IMG/VR virus record: IMGVR_UViG_3300008117_000647
Span: 1 to 20,052 of that record
Strand: one strand, 5' to 3'
Origin: a virus
DNA length: 20,052 bases
Below the pieces are notes generated by a model. It was given only the letters and a program-made list of their open reading frames with translations, had not been told where the DNA came from and made no database searches. Positions 1-6,162 of this stretch are shown here, in pieces. Made by a program: the position numbers and the translations under genes. Numbering within the stretch: position 1 is the stretch's first letter; every line of letters starts with the position of its first letter.

Positions 1-109
1 TTATGCCTGTTTTTCGGGGCATAGAGAATGGGATGAAGCACTTGAAACAAGAAATGAAAGTATTCGTGAGGCAATTTTAGATATTGCTACTGAATTGGAG
101 CAAACCTGA
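1..109 (+). CDS. C-terminal part of a small hypothetical protein (paralog family A)
   Basis: Open from the window edge, reading frame beginning at base 2; the start lies outside. The visible 35 residues end AILDIATELEQT. The same type of ending recurs in the genes at 1188 (AILDVCDELENL), 3280 (NILEIVDELEAL) and 4154 (ILREIADEVEAL), so I treat these as one paralog family. The TGA stop shares its A with the ATG of the next gene (ATGA overlap). No function can be assigned. Confidence 0.75.
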   Translation, partial: YACFSGHREWDEALETRNESIREAILDIATELEQT

Positions 110-327
110 TGACTGACGCACAAATCCTAAAACTTGCTAAATCCTGTGGGTTTGATACATTCGTGGGTGAAAAAGATGATGGGACAAACTCCGATTACTG
201 GGAGTGTTGGGAACGACAACTCTTGAAGTTTGCTGCTCTAATCTACACAGAAGGCTTCAAAGTGGGTTATGATGAAGGTTGGGAAAGAAGTAATGTAAGC
301 ACCAAATGGAGTTCTGATGATGACTAA
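109..327 (+). CDS. Small acidic hypothetical protein with FxxGYxxGW motif
   Basis: 72 residues, starting ATG-ACT-GAC inside the stop of the previous gene. The second half contains FKVGYDEGW (about residues 50-58), a pattern of an aromatic residue plus GYxxG that also appears as FQAGYNAAY in the 240-residue protein at 1600. The protein is rich in Asp, Glu and Trp and has no membrane segment. The stop overlaps the start of the next gene, so the two are probably translationally coupled. I do not recognise a family with a known role. Confidence 0.8.
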   Translation: MTDAQILKLAKSCGFDTFVGEKDDGTNSDYWECWERQLLKFAALIYTEGFKVGYDEGWERSNVSTKWSSDDD

Positions 328-520
328 ACTCACAGCACTTGATTTGATGGTAATTTCAGATACTTTGTATAGAACTCTTTCTATCGCAGGATTTGAGGGA
401 ACTCTTGGTGGATATACAAAAGAAGCAAGAGAAAATGTTGCGAATAAGGTTCAAACAATTTTGAGTAATATGGAAGTAGAACTAACTGTGGAGAAAACTG
501 ATGCCCAAGATGACTTATGA
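320..520 (+). CDS. Small hypothetical protein, paralog family B (copy 1)
   Basis: 66 residues. An ATG three bases upstream (317) is possible, but 320 matches the start of its paralog at 821: both begin with the identical 15 bases ATGACTAAACTCACA (MTKLT). Shared features with that gene: LDL near residue 7, a DT pair, TKEAR in the middle and NMEVEL or EMEVEV near the end. This is a clear duplication within 500 bp. The stop of the preceding gene (TAA) is read within ATGACTAA. The role is unknown. Confidence 0.8.
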   Translation: MTKLTALDLMVISDTLYRTLSIAGFEGTLGGYTKEARENVANKVQTILSNMEVELTVEKTDAQDDL

Positions 521-668
521 AGAATGGTGTGAAAAAAATCCAATTGATTGGGATGAGATTGAAAAAAATGATAATCCAGATATGTTGATTACTAAAACAG
601 GTGTAGAAATGATGCATTATCACCTATACTTGTGGGAATGTAAAAAAGAAGAAGAAACAAATGACTGA
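510..668 (+). CDS. Small acidic hypothetical protein
   Basis: 52 residues from ATG-ACT at 510; an in-frame ATG at 501 would add MPK. I prefer 510 because almost every gene in this run starts ATG-ACT and overlaps the preceding stop in this way (upstream TGA at 518-520). The protein is rich in Trp, Glu, Asp and Asn (EEWCEKNPIDWDEIEKND), with a Lys/Glu-rich C-terminus. Its own stop lies 8 bases inside the next gene. The role is unknown. Confidence 0.7.
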   Translation: MTYEEWCEKNPIDWDEIEKNDNPDMLITKTGVEMMHYHLYLWECKKEEETND

Positions 669-828
669 CAAACAACCAACTTGGGATGGGATTTACAAAT
701 CTCTTAATGTAGGTATTGTGAATGTTTATGAACTCACCGAACACTTGGATACACTCTACACTAAAATTTCTGAACTTGAAGCACGATTGGATAAAGAGGA
801 AGAATACCGACAGGAGCAAAATGACTAA
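661..828 (+). CDS. Small hypothetical protein with C-terminal coiled coil
   Basis: 55 residues, MTDKQPTWDGIYKSLNVG at the start. Residues 24-52 carry heptad-like hydrophobic spacing with many Glu, Lys and Arg residues (LDTLYTKISELEARLDKEEE), consistent with a short coiled coil. Both ends overlap neighbours: it starts inside the stop of the gene at 510, and its TAA lies within the ATGACTAA of the next gene. The role is unknown. Confidence 0.75.
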   Translation: MTDKQPTWDGIYKSLNVGIVNVYELTEHLDTLYTKISELEARLDKEEEYRQEQND

Positions 829-997
829 ACTCACATCATTAGATTTATACATTCTCACCGATACTGTGCTACACTCCATAAGTCACGGTGATTATTGGAC
901 TGGTTCTGCTACAAAAGAAGCACGGGATGGTGTCATCAAAAAACTTCAAATGATTATGAATGAAATGGAAGTAGAAGTATCTGTGGGAGAAAACTGA
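821..997 (+). CDS. Small hypothetical protein, paralog family B (copy 2)
   Basis: 58 residues, the paralog of the gene at 320. Conserved positions are MTKLT, LDL, DT, TKEAR (residues 32-36) and MEVEV close to the C-terminus. The two copies are separated by two unrelated small genes, so either the duplication was followed by insertion or a three-gene block was copied and diverged. TGA overlaps the next ATG. The role is unknown. Confidence 0.8.
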   Translation: MTKLTSLDLYILTDTVLHSISHGDYWTGSATKEARDGVIKKLQMIMNEMEVEVSVGEN

Positions 998-1191
998 TGA
1001 CTTTACTTGAAACACTTGAATACTTTCTCACAGAAACCGCAGCAGATATGGATGGTTTGTCTTGGGAAATCCGTGAGGAAACTAATTTTGAGGACAATAA
1101 CATAGAACATTTGACTGAATGTTATGATTTCAATAAACAACTTTATGATAATCTCAAACAAATCAAATCTATTATTGAGGAACTGAAATGA
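997..1191 (+). CDS. Small acidic, probably helical hypothetical protein
   Basis: 64 residues beginning ATG-ACT-TTA, joined to both neighbours by ATGA overlaps. It is strongly acidic and probably mostly helical; the C-terminus (YDNLKQIKSIIEELK) suggests a short amphipathic or coiled-coil helix. A Shine-Dalgarno-like GAGGAA lies just before its stop and serves the next gene. No recognisable family. Confidence 0.8.
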   Translation: MTLLETLEYFLTETAADMDGLSWEIREETNFEDNNIEHLTECYDFNKQLYDNLKQIKSIIEELK

Positions 1192-1424
1192 CTGACAAAA
1201 AAGAAGTAGCACAAACACTAAAAGATGCTGTAAAAACACTTTATCAGGATGAGAAGTGTGCCGAAATGGGTTGGGAAACAGATAAACCTACTGTTATTAT
1301 TGTTCTCCGTGAGTTAGTAGCAGAACTCCAATACTATCAGTTTTGTAGAGAGGAAGGTGTGGAAGATATGGTGCTTGATGCCCGTGCTATACTTGATGTA
1401 TGTGATGAATTGGAGAACCTGTGA
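1188..1424 (+). CDS. Small hypothetical protein, paralog family A
   Basis: 78 residues. The middle segment VLRELVAELQYYQ aligns by eye with TLRELIKELKYIG in the gene at 3280, and the ending AILDVCDELENL matches the endings of the partial gene at position 1 and the genes at 3280 and 4154. It is the longest member of the family seen here. GAGGAA upstream is a plausible ribosome binding site. It probably folds as a small helical bundle; no function is known to me. Confidence 0.82.
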   Translation: MTDKKEVAQTLKDAVKTLYQDEKCAEMGWETDKPTVIIVLRELVAELQYYQFCREEGVEDMVLDARAILDVCDELENL

Positions 1425-1600
1425 TGAGACATCAACACAACCTCAAACAAACTAAAATGTTGATTGATGCTGTTGAGCATTACATTTACACTATCAAAGA
1501 TGCTGCTCCTCAATATGCTGTGAAAGAATACCAAGAGTTGCTGAAAGAACTTGAAGAAGAGGAAGCTCTACTTGAAAGAACTATTAAGAGGGATTTGTAA
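1424..1600 (+). CDS. Small helical hypothetical protein (paralog family C)
   Basis: 58 residues starting MRHQHNLKQTKMLIDAVEHY. The block AVEHYIYTIK followed by A...Y..LLKELEEEE recurs in the gene at 15847 (AVEYYIYRMK, then YTKFLEELESE), which marks a second pair of paralogs, this time 14 kb apart in a different module. The C-terminus is a Glu/Leu-rich helix. It starts at the ATGA overlap with the previous gene and its TAA shares an A with the next ATG. The role is unknown. Confidence 0.8.
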   Translation: MRHQHNLKQTKMLIDAVEHYIYTIKDAAPQYAVKEYQELLKELEEEEALLERTIKRDL

Positions 1601-2322
1601 TGACTAACCTTAAATTCACATCACCAAGTGGAGAAACTACCATAAAAGTTGAAGATACTGGTAGATTGGGAACAGTAGCACCTAAAACACAACTACACAT
1701 TCGCAAAATGGATGAACCAGTGAAATATGAAACTCCTATGACTGAAATTGAAGAACTGAAAGCACAAATCAAAGTGCTTGAAAAGAAGCTCTCATTCCTT
1801 GAAGAACTGGAAAAAACAAAATCACCAGTAGAAGAAGCATACAAAGATTGGTGGGGACAATATCCTAAATTAGAAACTGATTCCAAGTATGATGTTATAA
1901 GGTGGCAAGGTTTCCAAGCAGGATATAATGCTGCTTATGAAGAAAAGGTAAGTGAAACCGCACAAGAACGAGGAGAACGAGTTCATAATGAAATGGAAGA
2001 AACTATCAAAATCCACGATGGTTATGGTGTAGTTGATTACAAACCAACTCCACAAACACCAGAACAAGTTGCTGATGGATTGAAAGAAGCATTTAGAGAA
2101 GCAGTCAAACAAGGTGTAGTTTCATCTACTAAATCAAAAACACTCACAGACCTGATTTACGATTGGTGGGAAGATGTATTCACAACTCATAGTGATTGGG
2201 ATATGGAAACTTCCATTGATAATTTGGTAGATGAAATTAGTTTGTGGTTGCCTACAGAACACGATACTAACAGTTATAAGTGGAATGAGTGTATCCGAAT
2301 GATTAGAGAGAAACTACGATGA
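1600..2322 (+). CDS. 240-residue hypothetical protein with coiled coil
   Basis: One of the two long genes in the small-gene cluster. Residues 1-40 are Ser/Thr-rich without a clear fold. Residues 47-75 (EIEELKAQIKVLEKKLSFLE) form a strong coiled-coil candidate. Around residues 81-115 is a WW...FQAGYNAAYEEK segment, the GYxxxxE-type motif also seen in the gene at 109. The C-terminal 60 residues are Trp/Asp-rich (DLIYDWWEDV) and end IRMIREKLR. Such coiled-coil proteins with FxxGYxxG segments are common in phages and lack a proven role. ATGA overlaps are present on both sides. Confidence 0.85.
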   Translation: MTNLKFTSPSGETTIKVEDTGRLGTVAPKTQLHIRKMDEPVKYETPMTEIEELKAQIKVLEKKLSFLEELEKTKSPVEEAYKDWWGQYPKLETDSKYDVIRWQGFQAGYNAAYEEKVSETAQERGERVHNEMEETIKIHDGYGVVDYKPTPQTPEQVADGLKEAFREAVKQGVVSSTKSKTLTDLIYDWWEDVFTTHSDWDMETSIDNLVDEISLWLPTEHDTNSYKWNECIRMIREKLR

Positions 2323-2501
2323 CTGAAAGAAACTTCAAACAAGAGCTCGTTCACTCCTGTTACTATGATATGGAGAATGGATACGACAGCGAAACAATTG
2401 ATTATGATTGTCTGATTGGTATTATCACTGAATTGTGTGATAGAATAGAGCAGTTGGAAAAGGACAACGAGCTCCTGAAATCTTATGCTTGGGAACAATG
2501 A
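2319..2501 (+). CDS. Small acidic hypothetical protein with C-terminal coiled coil
   Basis: 60 residues, rich in Tyr, Asp and Glu in the first half (YYDMENGYDSETIDYD). Residues 32-55 (ITELCDRIEQLEKDNELLK) show the heptad spacing of a short leucine-zipper-like helix, so it may be an oligomeric or adaptor protein. It overlaps the previous gene by 4 bases and the next by 4. No family recognised. Confidence 0.78.
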   Translation: MTERNFKQELVHSCYYDMENGYDSETIDYDCLIGIITELCDRIEQLEKDNELLKSYAWEQ

Positions 2502-3283
2502 CTGAATACAATCTACCAGAAAAAGATGATGCTCCCTGGTTAAACACTACTTATGATGGATTTATGACCCACGAAGAAATGCTTGAAGTTGCCGCACAAC
2601 GAGAAGCAGCAAATGAAGTGATTGTTGCTAAGGTATCTGAGGAAGACTATCAGAAAGTTCAGAAAGAAGTGGCAAACAAAAAAGCATGGGAAGCAGTAAA
2701 AAAACTGTATGATGAGAATGGTGATGCTCTCCAACAACTTGCTGATATCGAAAAGGAGGAACGAATGGATGCTGTGAGAACTGCTATTGCTGGTATTGAT
2801 AAGTATTCTGATGCTCTCAAAGAACTTAATGAAACTGAAAAAGTAGAACTGCGAGCAGAGTTAGAAGCAAAGAAGAAAGAAAACTTTCAACTGGTTGCTG
2901 ATGCTTGTATGAAAGAATATGAGCAGAAGTATCATCGTGATGTATTCCCTGTGGATGAACACTGGGTTTATATGGTTTCTGAATACTTTGGCACAGGTGA
3001 AGGTCAAACCGTGTGTATTATGATGACACAGGCAAATCCTGGTCATCCTGAAGATTTTGAAACATCTACCAATAAGTATGTTGCTTGCACCACTAAACAG
3101 TATCGTGCTGTGAGAGCATTCCATGAGCAGTTTGGCACTTGGCATCTTCATGGTCTCAGATTTCTCAGTAAAGAAGATTTCTTCAGCGAATATTCATACT
3201 ACATTCCTCCAGCGATGATGAAACTCCTCAATAGAAGTTGCTTCAAAGACTTCTACACTCGTGTTCACTACAACTTCTCATGA
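2498..3283 (+). CDS. 261-residue hypothetical protein, charged helical N-half and mixed C-half
   Basis: Started at ATG-ACT (2498), consistent with its neighbours; an in-frame TTG nine bases upstream is less likely. Residues 20-145 are dominated by Glu, Lys and Ala and look like long helices or coiled coil. From about residue 150 the composition changes to a compact, aromatic-rich domain with three His in HEQFGTWHLHG and two Cys further apart. The N-half may be a stalk for the C-terminal domain. It is the longest gene of the cluster. I do not recognise the C-terminal domain. Confidence 0.85.
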   Translation: MTEYNLPEKDDAPWLNTTYDGFMTHEEMLEVAAQREAANEVIVAKVSEEDYQKVQKEVANKKAWEAVKKLYDENGDALQQLADIEKEERMDAVRTAIAGIDKYSDALKELNETEKVELRAELEAKKKENFQLVADACMKEYEQKYHRDVFPVDEHWVYMVSEYFGTGEGQTVCIMMTQANPGHPEDFETSTNKYVACTTKQYRAVRAFHEQFGTWHLHGLRFLSKEDFFSEYSYYIPPAMMKLLNRSCFKDFYTRVHYNFS

Positions 3284-3465
3284 CTAAACTTTCTCCAAAA
3301 GCAAAGGCAATTATGGATGTTTTTGATAATGAATATTATCATAAAGCAAAATTACGACAAGTTGCTATTGCTTCTACTCTTCGTGAGTTGATTAAAGAAC
3401 TCAAGTATATTGGTATTACTGAAAAGAACATTCTTGAAATTGTTGATGAACTGGAGGCATTATGA
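3280..3465 (+). CDS. Small hypothetical protein, paralog family A
   Basis: 61 residues from ATG-ACT-AAA at the ATGA overlap. TLRELIKELKYIG and the ending NILEIVDELEAL identify it as a paralog of the genes at 1188 and 4154 and of the partial gene at the window start. The N-terminus (SPKAKAIMDVF) has the SxKAK pattern also seen in the gene at 12323 (SSKAKNRF). GGAGG before its stop is the likely ribosome binding site of the next gene. The role is unknown. Confidence 0.82.
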   Translation: MTKLSPKAKAIMDVFDNEYYHKAKLRQVAIASTLRELIKELKYIGITEKNILEIVDELEAL

Positions 3466-3665
3466 CTGATAAAGAGCTCTACAACCCTGATGAGTTTCTA
3501 CTGGATAACATCAAAGGGTATCACTATGAGGTGATGGATGAAGGACATCATGTGTGGATGGCTTTCTATTTTGAGAATGGTAACACAGGGCACTTGAATG
3601 TCTTTCTGAATGATGGTAAGATTAACACACGTTATGAAGAGTGGGTGAATGACTTACAAACTTGA
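3462..3665 (+). CDS. Small hypothetical protein
   Basis: 67 residues, probably a small alpha/beta protein: GYHYEVMDEGHHVWMAFYFENG looks like two beta strands, followed by a charged C-terminus. A good ribosome binding site (GGAGG, 7 bases upstream) supports the start. GYHYE also occurs in the gene at 12538, but the rest does not align, so I do not claim homology. It overlaps the next gene by 17 bases. The role is unknown. Confidence 0.78.
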   Translation: MTDKELYNPDEFLLDNIKGYHYEVMDEGHHVWMAFYFENGNTGHLNVFLNDGKINTRYEEWVNDLQT

Positions 3666-3954
3666 TGAAAACGCCAAAGCATTCTCTTATACCAAAGAAG
3701 AATTGTTTGATTGCATTACCCGTATTGTTGCACACCCACACACTGCCATTACACATCACGATAAAACTCGTGCTATGGCAATATTTCTTACGTTTGCCGA
3801 TTATCTTGGAAACTATACTGAAAGCGACAACAACTTCGGTCATGTTATCTACGAATCAGATTCTACCGATTTTGAGGGACATGTTCTACAGTTGTTGGGT
3901 AAGAATAAGCCGATGGATTTTTATCAACCTGATGTTGATGAGTTACTGAAATGA
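3649..3954 (+). CDS. 101-residue hypothetical protein
   Basis: Starts ATG-ACT-TAC, 17 bases inside the previous gene, a longer overlap than elsewhere in the cluster; the in-frame Met-Thr start agrees with its neighbours. It is rich in His (HPHTAITHHD, residues 29-38) and aromatic residues and has no membrane segment. The His cluster could bind metal, but no known motif is formed. It ends at an ATGA overlap. Confidence 0.78.
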   Translation: MTYKLDENAKAFSYTKEELFDCITRIVAHPHTAITHHDKTRAMAIFLTFADYLGNYTESDNNFGHVIYESDSTDFEGHVLQLLGKNKPMDFYQPDVDELLK

Positions 3955-4157
3955 AAGAGTGGTTTGAAGATGCTTGGTGGTCTTGGACTAATTGTATTAA
4001 CTTTCGACTCGTCAAGTATGGTGACGAGATAGATCGTTTTGCCTTCTTTGAAGAATTAAACAACGGTTGGTATCACATGTATATCTACCCTTATGATGAC
4101 TGGTATCATCCGACTATCTCACAAGAACGAAAAAAGTTTTTAGGCCAAACACCATGA
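3951..4157 (+). CDS. Small Trp/Tyr-rich hypothetical protein
   Basis: 68 residues with an unusually high number of Trp and Tyr (WFEDAWWSWTNC near the start, NNGWYHMYIYPYDDWYHP later). The segment EELNNGWYHMYIYPYDDW resembles the ELNSGYYQLHPQQY segment of the gene at 19240, a possible distant relation. It has an ATGA overlap at its start and overlaps the next gene by 4 bases. The role is unknown. Confidence 0.78.
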   Translation: MKEWFEDAWWSWTNCINFRLVKYGDEIDRFAFFEELNNGWYHMYIYPYDDWYHPTISQERKKFLGQTP

Positions 4158-4345
4158 CTACTAGAGCGTTACAAATCCTGGAATGTACGATGGAACTTTC
4201 TATGCGTCCTAAAAGTGGCGATAGACAAAAGTTGATTGCTCGTGTAATTCGTGAGGTTGCTGATAGATTATGTACCGATTGGGGAGAACTTGAAGACCCT
4301 ATTGAGATTTTGCGTGAAATTGCTGATGAGGTGGAGGCACTCTAA
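4154..4345 (+). CDS. Small hypothetical protein, paralog family A
   Basis: 63 residues. The segment RQKLIARVIREVADRL and the ending ILREIADEVEAL align with the LREL...ILEIVDELEAL layout of the genes at 3280 and 1188. This is the fourth member within 4.3 kb. No Shine-Dalgarno is obvious, so translation probably depends on coupling to the upstream gene. The TAA shares its last A with the next ATG. Confidence 0.82.
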   Translation: MTTRALQILECTMELSMRPKSGDRQKLIARVIREVADRLCTDWGELEDPIEILREIADEVEAL

Positions 4346-4503
4346 TGTTTGAAACTGAAACAACTTGGTGGTTTGAAAAACAAGACCGCAAAACTTGGTT
4401 ACATCGTGCTCAATCAAAACTTGAAGAAGTTGTAGAACGACATGATGATGATATTGAACAAATTGAGAAAAGACTTCGTTATTTGGAGGATAATTTATCG
4501 TGA
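4345..4503 (+). CDS. Small coiled-coil hypothetical protein
   Basis: 52 residues. The N-terminus is Trp-rich (ETTWWFEKQDRKTWLHRAQ). Residues 23-51 (KLEEVVERHDDDIEQIEKRL) have hydrophobic residues at heptad positions and look like a coiled coil. It is fixed between its neighbours by one-base and four-base overlaps. The role is unknown. Confidence 0.72.
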   Translation: MFETETTWWFEKQDRKTWLHRAQSKLEEVVERHDDDIEQIEKRLRYLEDNLS

Positions 4504-4634
4504 CTGAAGAACAAAAAACACTTCTTGAAATGGTTGCAGAGGAACTCGGTGGAAAACTTTACACGGTTCTAGTGGCTGATAAGTACAAAGAACACAAAGA
4601 AATTGTAATTAGATATGATGAACAAAAACGATAA
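4500..4634 (+). CDS. Small hypothetical protein with GTG start
   Basis: 44 residues beginning GTG-ACT-GAA, the only member of the Met-Thr series here that uses GTG; GTGA overlaps the previous stop. The preceding bases TTGGAGGAT supply a good ribosome binding site. The sequence suggests one helix followed by two strands (GGKLYTVLVADKY, then KEIVIRYDE). The downstream gene is frame-disrupted. The role is unknown. Confidence 0.7.
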   Translation: MTEEQKTLLEMVAEELGGKLYTVLVADKYKEHKEIVIRYDEQKR

Positions 4635-4823
4635 GAACCTAGAAGTTAGACTTTATTATTTGACTGGCAACTAACTCAAGATGAGTTTGCTGATGTGATT
4701 CATCTTGTAAAGAATGAAATGCAAAAACATTCTGATGATAAGTTCAAAGAACTTTATTATGGTTTGATTGCAGGAAAACTATTAATTATGAAGAATGAAA
4801 CGCAACCGTTCTCAAATAACTGA
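4615..4823 (+). pseudogene. Small gene interrupted by an apparent one-base deletion
   Basis: A first frame from ATG 4615 or 4618 reads NKNDKNLEVRLYYLTGN and hits TAA at 4672-4674. The -1 frame continues from CTA at 4671 as LTQDEFADVIHLVKNEM and runs 50 codons to TGA at 4821. Joined, they give a 69-residue protein, the usual size in this cluster, with a natural junction LTGN/LTQDEF. Restoring one C (AAC CTA in place of AACTA) would repair it. Alternatives are a sequencing error or -1 frameshifting; no classical slippery heptamer is visible. If broken, it is a recent loss. Confidence 0.55.
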
Positions 4824-4965
4824 ATTTTATAAAGTTGGTTATATTCTAGACGAAGAACAAAAATGGGCTTGTTATTTTGACTTTAATTGTGCTCAAGAAG
4901 CTATGATGAAGATGATTCGACTCGGTATAAATGTGACTGGAATGGAAACACAAATGATGGTGTGA
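4795..4965 (+). CDS. Small hypothetical protein ending the first gene cluster
   Basis: 56 residues starting MKRNRSQITEFYKVGYILDE, overlapping the 3' end of the disrupted gene by 29 bases. The middle (QKWACYFDFNCAQEAMMKMI) resembles proteins in which a strand is followed by a helix. Its stop overlaps the first hairpin arm of the intergenic cassette that ends this 5-kb run of genes. The role is unknown. Confidence 0.68.
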   Translation: MKRNRSQITEFYKVGYILDEEQKWACYFDFNCAQEAMMKMIRLGINVTGMETQMMV

Positions 4966-5032
4966 CAGTCTGTTGGCTGTCCACTAACCACGCCGAAGGG
5001 GCTCAGATCTTGGTATCTTAGCCATGTTGAGA
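4962..5032 (+). promoter_or_regulatory. Intergenic hairpin-promoter cassette, copy 1
   Basis: GTGAC at 4962, alternative stems GACAG (4964-4968)/CTGTC (4977-4981) or TTGGC (4972-4976)/GCCGA (4992-4996), CGCCGA at 4991-4996, 17 bp, then the core TATCTTAGCCATGTTGAGA at 5014-5032. TATCTT would serve as the -10 box. Leader to the gene at 5087 is about 60 bases. It separates the small-gene cluster from the next operon. Function as terminator plus promoter is inferred from position and conservation across the copies in this window. Confidence 0.7.
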
Positions 5033-5086
5033 CACGGATGTGGTCTTGACGCAACACAAACCCCTTTCAAGTAACTTCAAGACAAC

Positions 5087-5470
5087 ATGGCGACTCGTTC
5101 TCGCATTGGTGTTCAACTCAAGAATGGCTCTGTCCTTTCTGTGTATTGTCACTGGGATGGCTATCCGGAGTGGAATGGTAAGAAACTGAAAGAATACTTC
5201 AACACTCGGCAGAAAGCTGCGGAATTGGTTGATGGTGGAGACATCAGTGCTCTGTGGACTGATAAAGATTGGGATGGTAAAGAACAAGAGTTCGGTACTC
5301 TTTACTACGAAGGTCGTGGTGATGTAGACACTGAACCCAATTTGAGTGAATCTTTCCAAGACTTTATCAAGTCCGTGAATGATTCTTGGGCGGATTATGC
5401 TTACCTCTTTGCCGATGGTGAGTGGAAGTGTTATACTCCTAAAGGTAATGAAGAAAAAATCCCTGCCTGA
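5087..5470 (+). CDS. Conserved phage hypothetical protein (MATRSRIG family)
   Basis: 127 residues beginning MATRSRIGVQLKNGSVLSVYCHWDGYPEWNG (shown in pieces: MATRSRIG, then YCHWDGYPEWNGKKL). I recognise this N-terminus as that of a small protein common in cyanophages and other large phages and in some bacterial genomes; no biochemical role is established. The His, Trp, Asp and Gly of CHWDGYP are its signature. It is the first gene behind cassette copy 1. The ATG at 5087 is the family start even though no good Shine-Dalgarno precedes it. Confidence 0.9.
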   Translation: MATRSRIGVQLKNGSVLSVYCHWDGYPEWNGKKLKEYFNTRQKAAELVDGGDISALWTDKDWDGKEQEFGTLYYEGRGDVDTEPNLSESFQDFIKSVNDSWADYAYLFADGEWKCYTPKGNEEKIPA

Positions 5471-5471
5471 T

Positions 5472-5609
5472 ATGGAAAACCTCATTCAAGTGAAGTATTA
5501 CTTCAAGGAACATCCCAACACTACTCTCTCGGTGTTCCTTAAGACTAAAGAACAAGTTGAGGCTTTCAAGGCTAAACATCCCGACTATGTTTATGTGGAG
5601 GCTAAATGA
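5472..5609 (+). CDS. Small hypothetical protein
   Basis: 45 residues, MENLIQVKYYFKEH then TTLSVFLKTKEQVEAFKAKHPDY. A longer open frame starts upstream inside the previous gene, but the ATG one base after that gene's TGA is the sensible start. The predicted pattern is strand-strand-helix-strand. TGA overlaps the next ATG. The role is unknown. Confidence 0.75.
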   Translation: MENLIQVKYYFKEHPNTTLSVFLKTKEQVEAFKAKHPDYVYVEAK

Positions 5610-5746
5610 TTTACGTTGTTGAACTTTATGTTGGCGGCACTGTCTTCAAAGAAGAAGTGATTGCTACTAATCCTAAAGATGCCCGCGAAACTGCTCTTGC
5701 TCGTAATCCCAAAGCAAAAGTTGTTGGTGTTAACGTTAAATTCTGA
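5606..5746 (+). CDS. Small beta-alpha-beta hypothetical protein (paralog of the gene at 17437)
   Basis: 46 residues starting MIYVVELYVGGTVFKEEVIATNPKDA. The gene at 17437 begins MIYKVLIEFTDNNFEEKIIASNASAG, with the same length and layout, and each is followed by a gene encoding a membrane segment. I read them as paralogs carried in two modules. Four-base overlap with the preceding gene. Similar 45-55 residue proteins occur in cyanophages without assigned function. Confidence 0.78.
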   Translation: MIYVVELYVGGTVFKEEVIATNPKDARETALARNPKAKVVGVNVKF

Positions 5747-5754
5747 AAATTATT

Positions 5755-6162
5755 ATGACTAAACAAAACGGATTTATTGACCCTGCTGTTGCTGCTATTG
5801 CTGTCGGTGTGGTTGTGATTGGTGGTCTCATCTTCATTGGTGGCCCACAATATAATGTGTGGCAACAATCTCTTGCTGGTAAGGCGGAACTGCAGAAAGC
5901 AGAATACACACGTCAGGTTGCTGTTCTTGAAGCACAAGCAAAGAAAGATAGTGCTCAACAACTTGCTGATGCTGAAATCATTCGTGCTACTGGTGTTGCT
6001 AAAGCAAACCAAATCATCGGTGATAGTCTGAAAGATAACCGTGAGTATCTTCAGTACCTGTATATCACTGGTATTGAAGATGGTGCCAAGAATGGTAACG
6101 TGACCATCTATGTTCCCACCGAAGGTGGTATGCCAGTTCCTACTCTTCAAATGAATAAGTGA
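5755..6162 (+). CDS. Membrane protein with prohibitin/SPFH-like C-terminal segment
   Basis: 135 residues. Residues 11-30 form one hydrophobic membrane helix (AVAAIAVGVVVIGGLIFIGG). Residues 41-75 are Ala/Gln/Glu/Lys-rich coiled coil. Residues 73-103 (AEIIRATGVAKANQIIGDSL, then YLQYLYI) resemble the tail that follows the SPFH (prohibitin/stomatin/flotillin) domain, but the SPFH domain itself is absent. It probably sits in the host inner membrane with the coiled coil exposed and oligomerised. Prohibitin-like proteins are known from cyanophages; here only the tail remains. It overlaps the secreted-protein gene that follows, so the two may act together in the envelope. Confidence 0.82.
   Translation: MTKQNGFIDPAVAAIAVGVVVIGGLIFIGGPQYNVWQQSLAGKAELQKAEYTRQVAVLEAQAKKDSAQQLADAEIIRATGVAKANQIIGDSLKDNREYLQYLYITGIEDGAKNGNVTIYVPTEGGMPVPTLQMNK

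Noticed and set aside
3662-3949. 95-codon frame within the gene at 3649
   Set aside because: Overlaps almost completely with the coupled frame 3649-3954, which has the Met-Thr start and correct ATGA junction.
4925-4932. TATAAATG as a T4-type late promoter (TATAAATA)
   Set aside because: It lies inside a gene with no fitting gene start downstream, and one near match is expected by chance in AT-rich DNA.
5018-5485. Long minus-strand open frames such as 5018-5485, 5626-6222, 8155-8832, 9233-9835 and 14381-14926
   Set aside because: Each lies opposite a well-supported + strand gene, lacks a ribosome binding site and has no recognisable motif. All real genes in the window run on the + strand.
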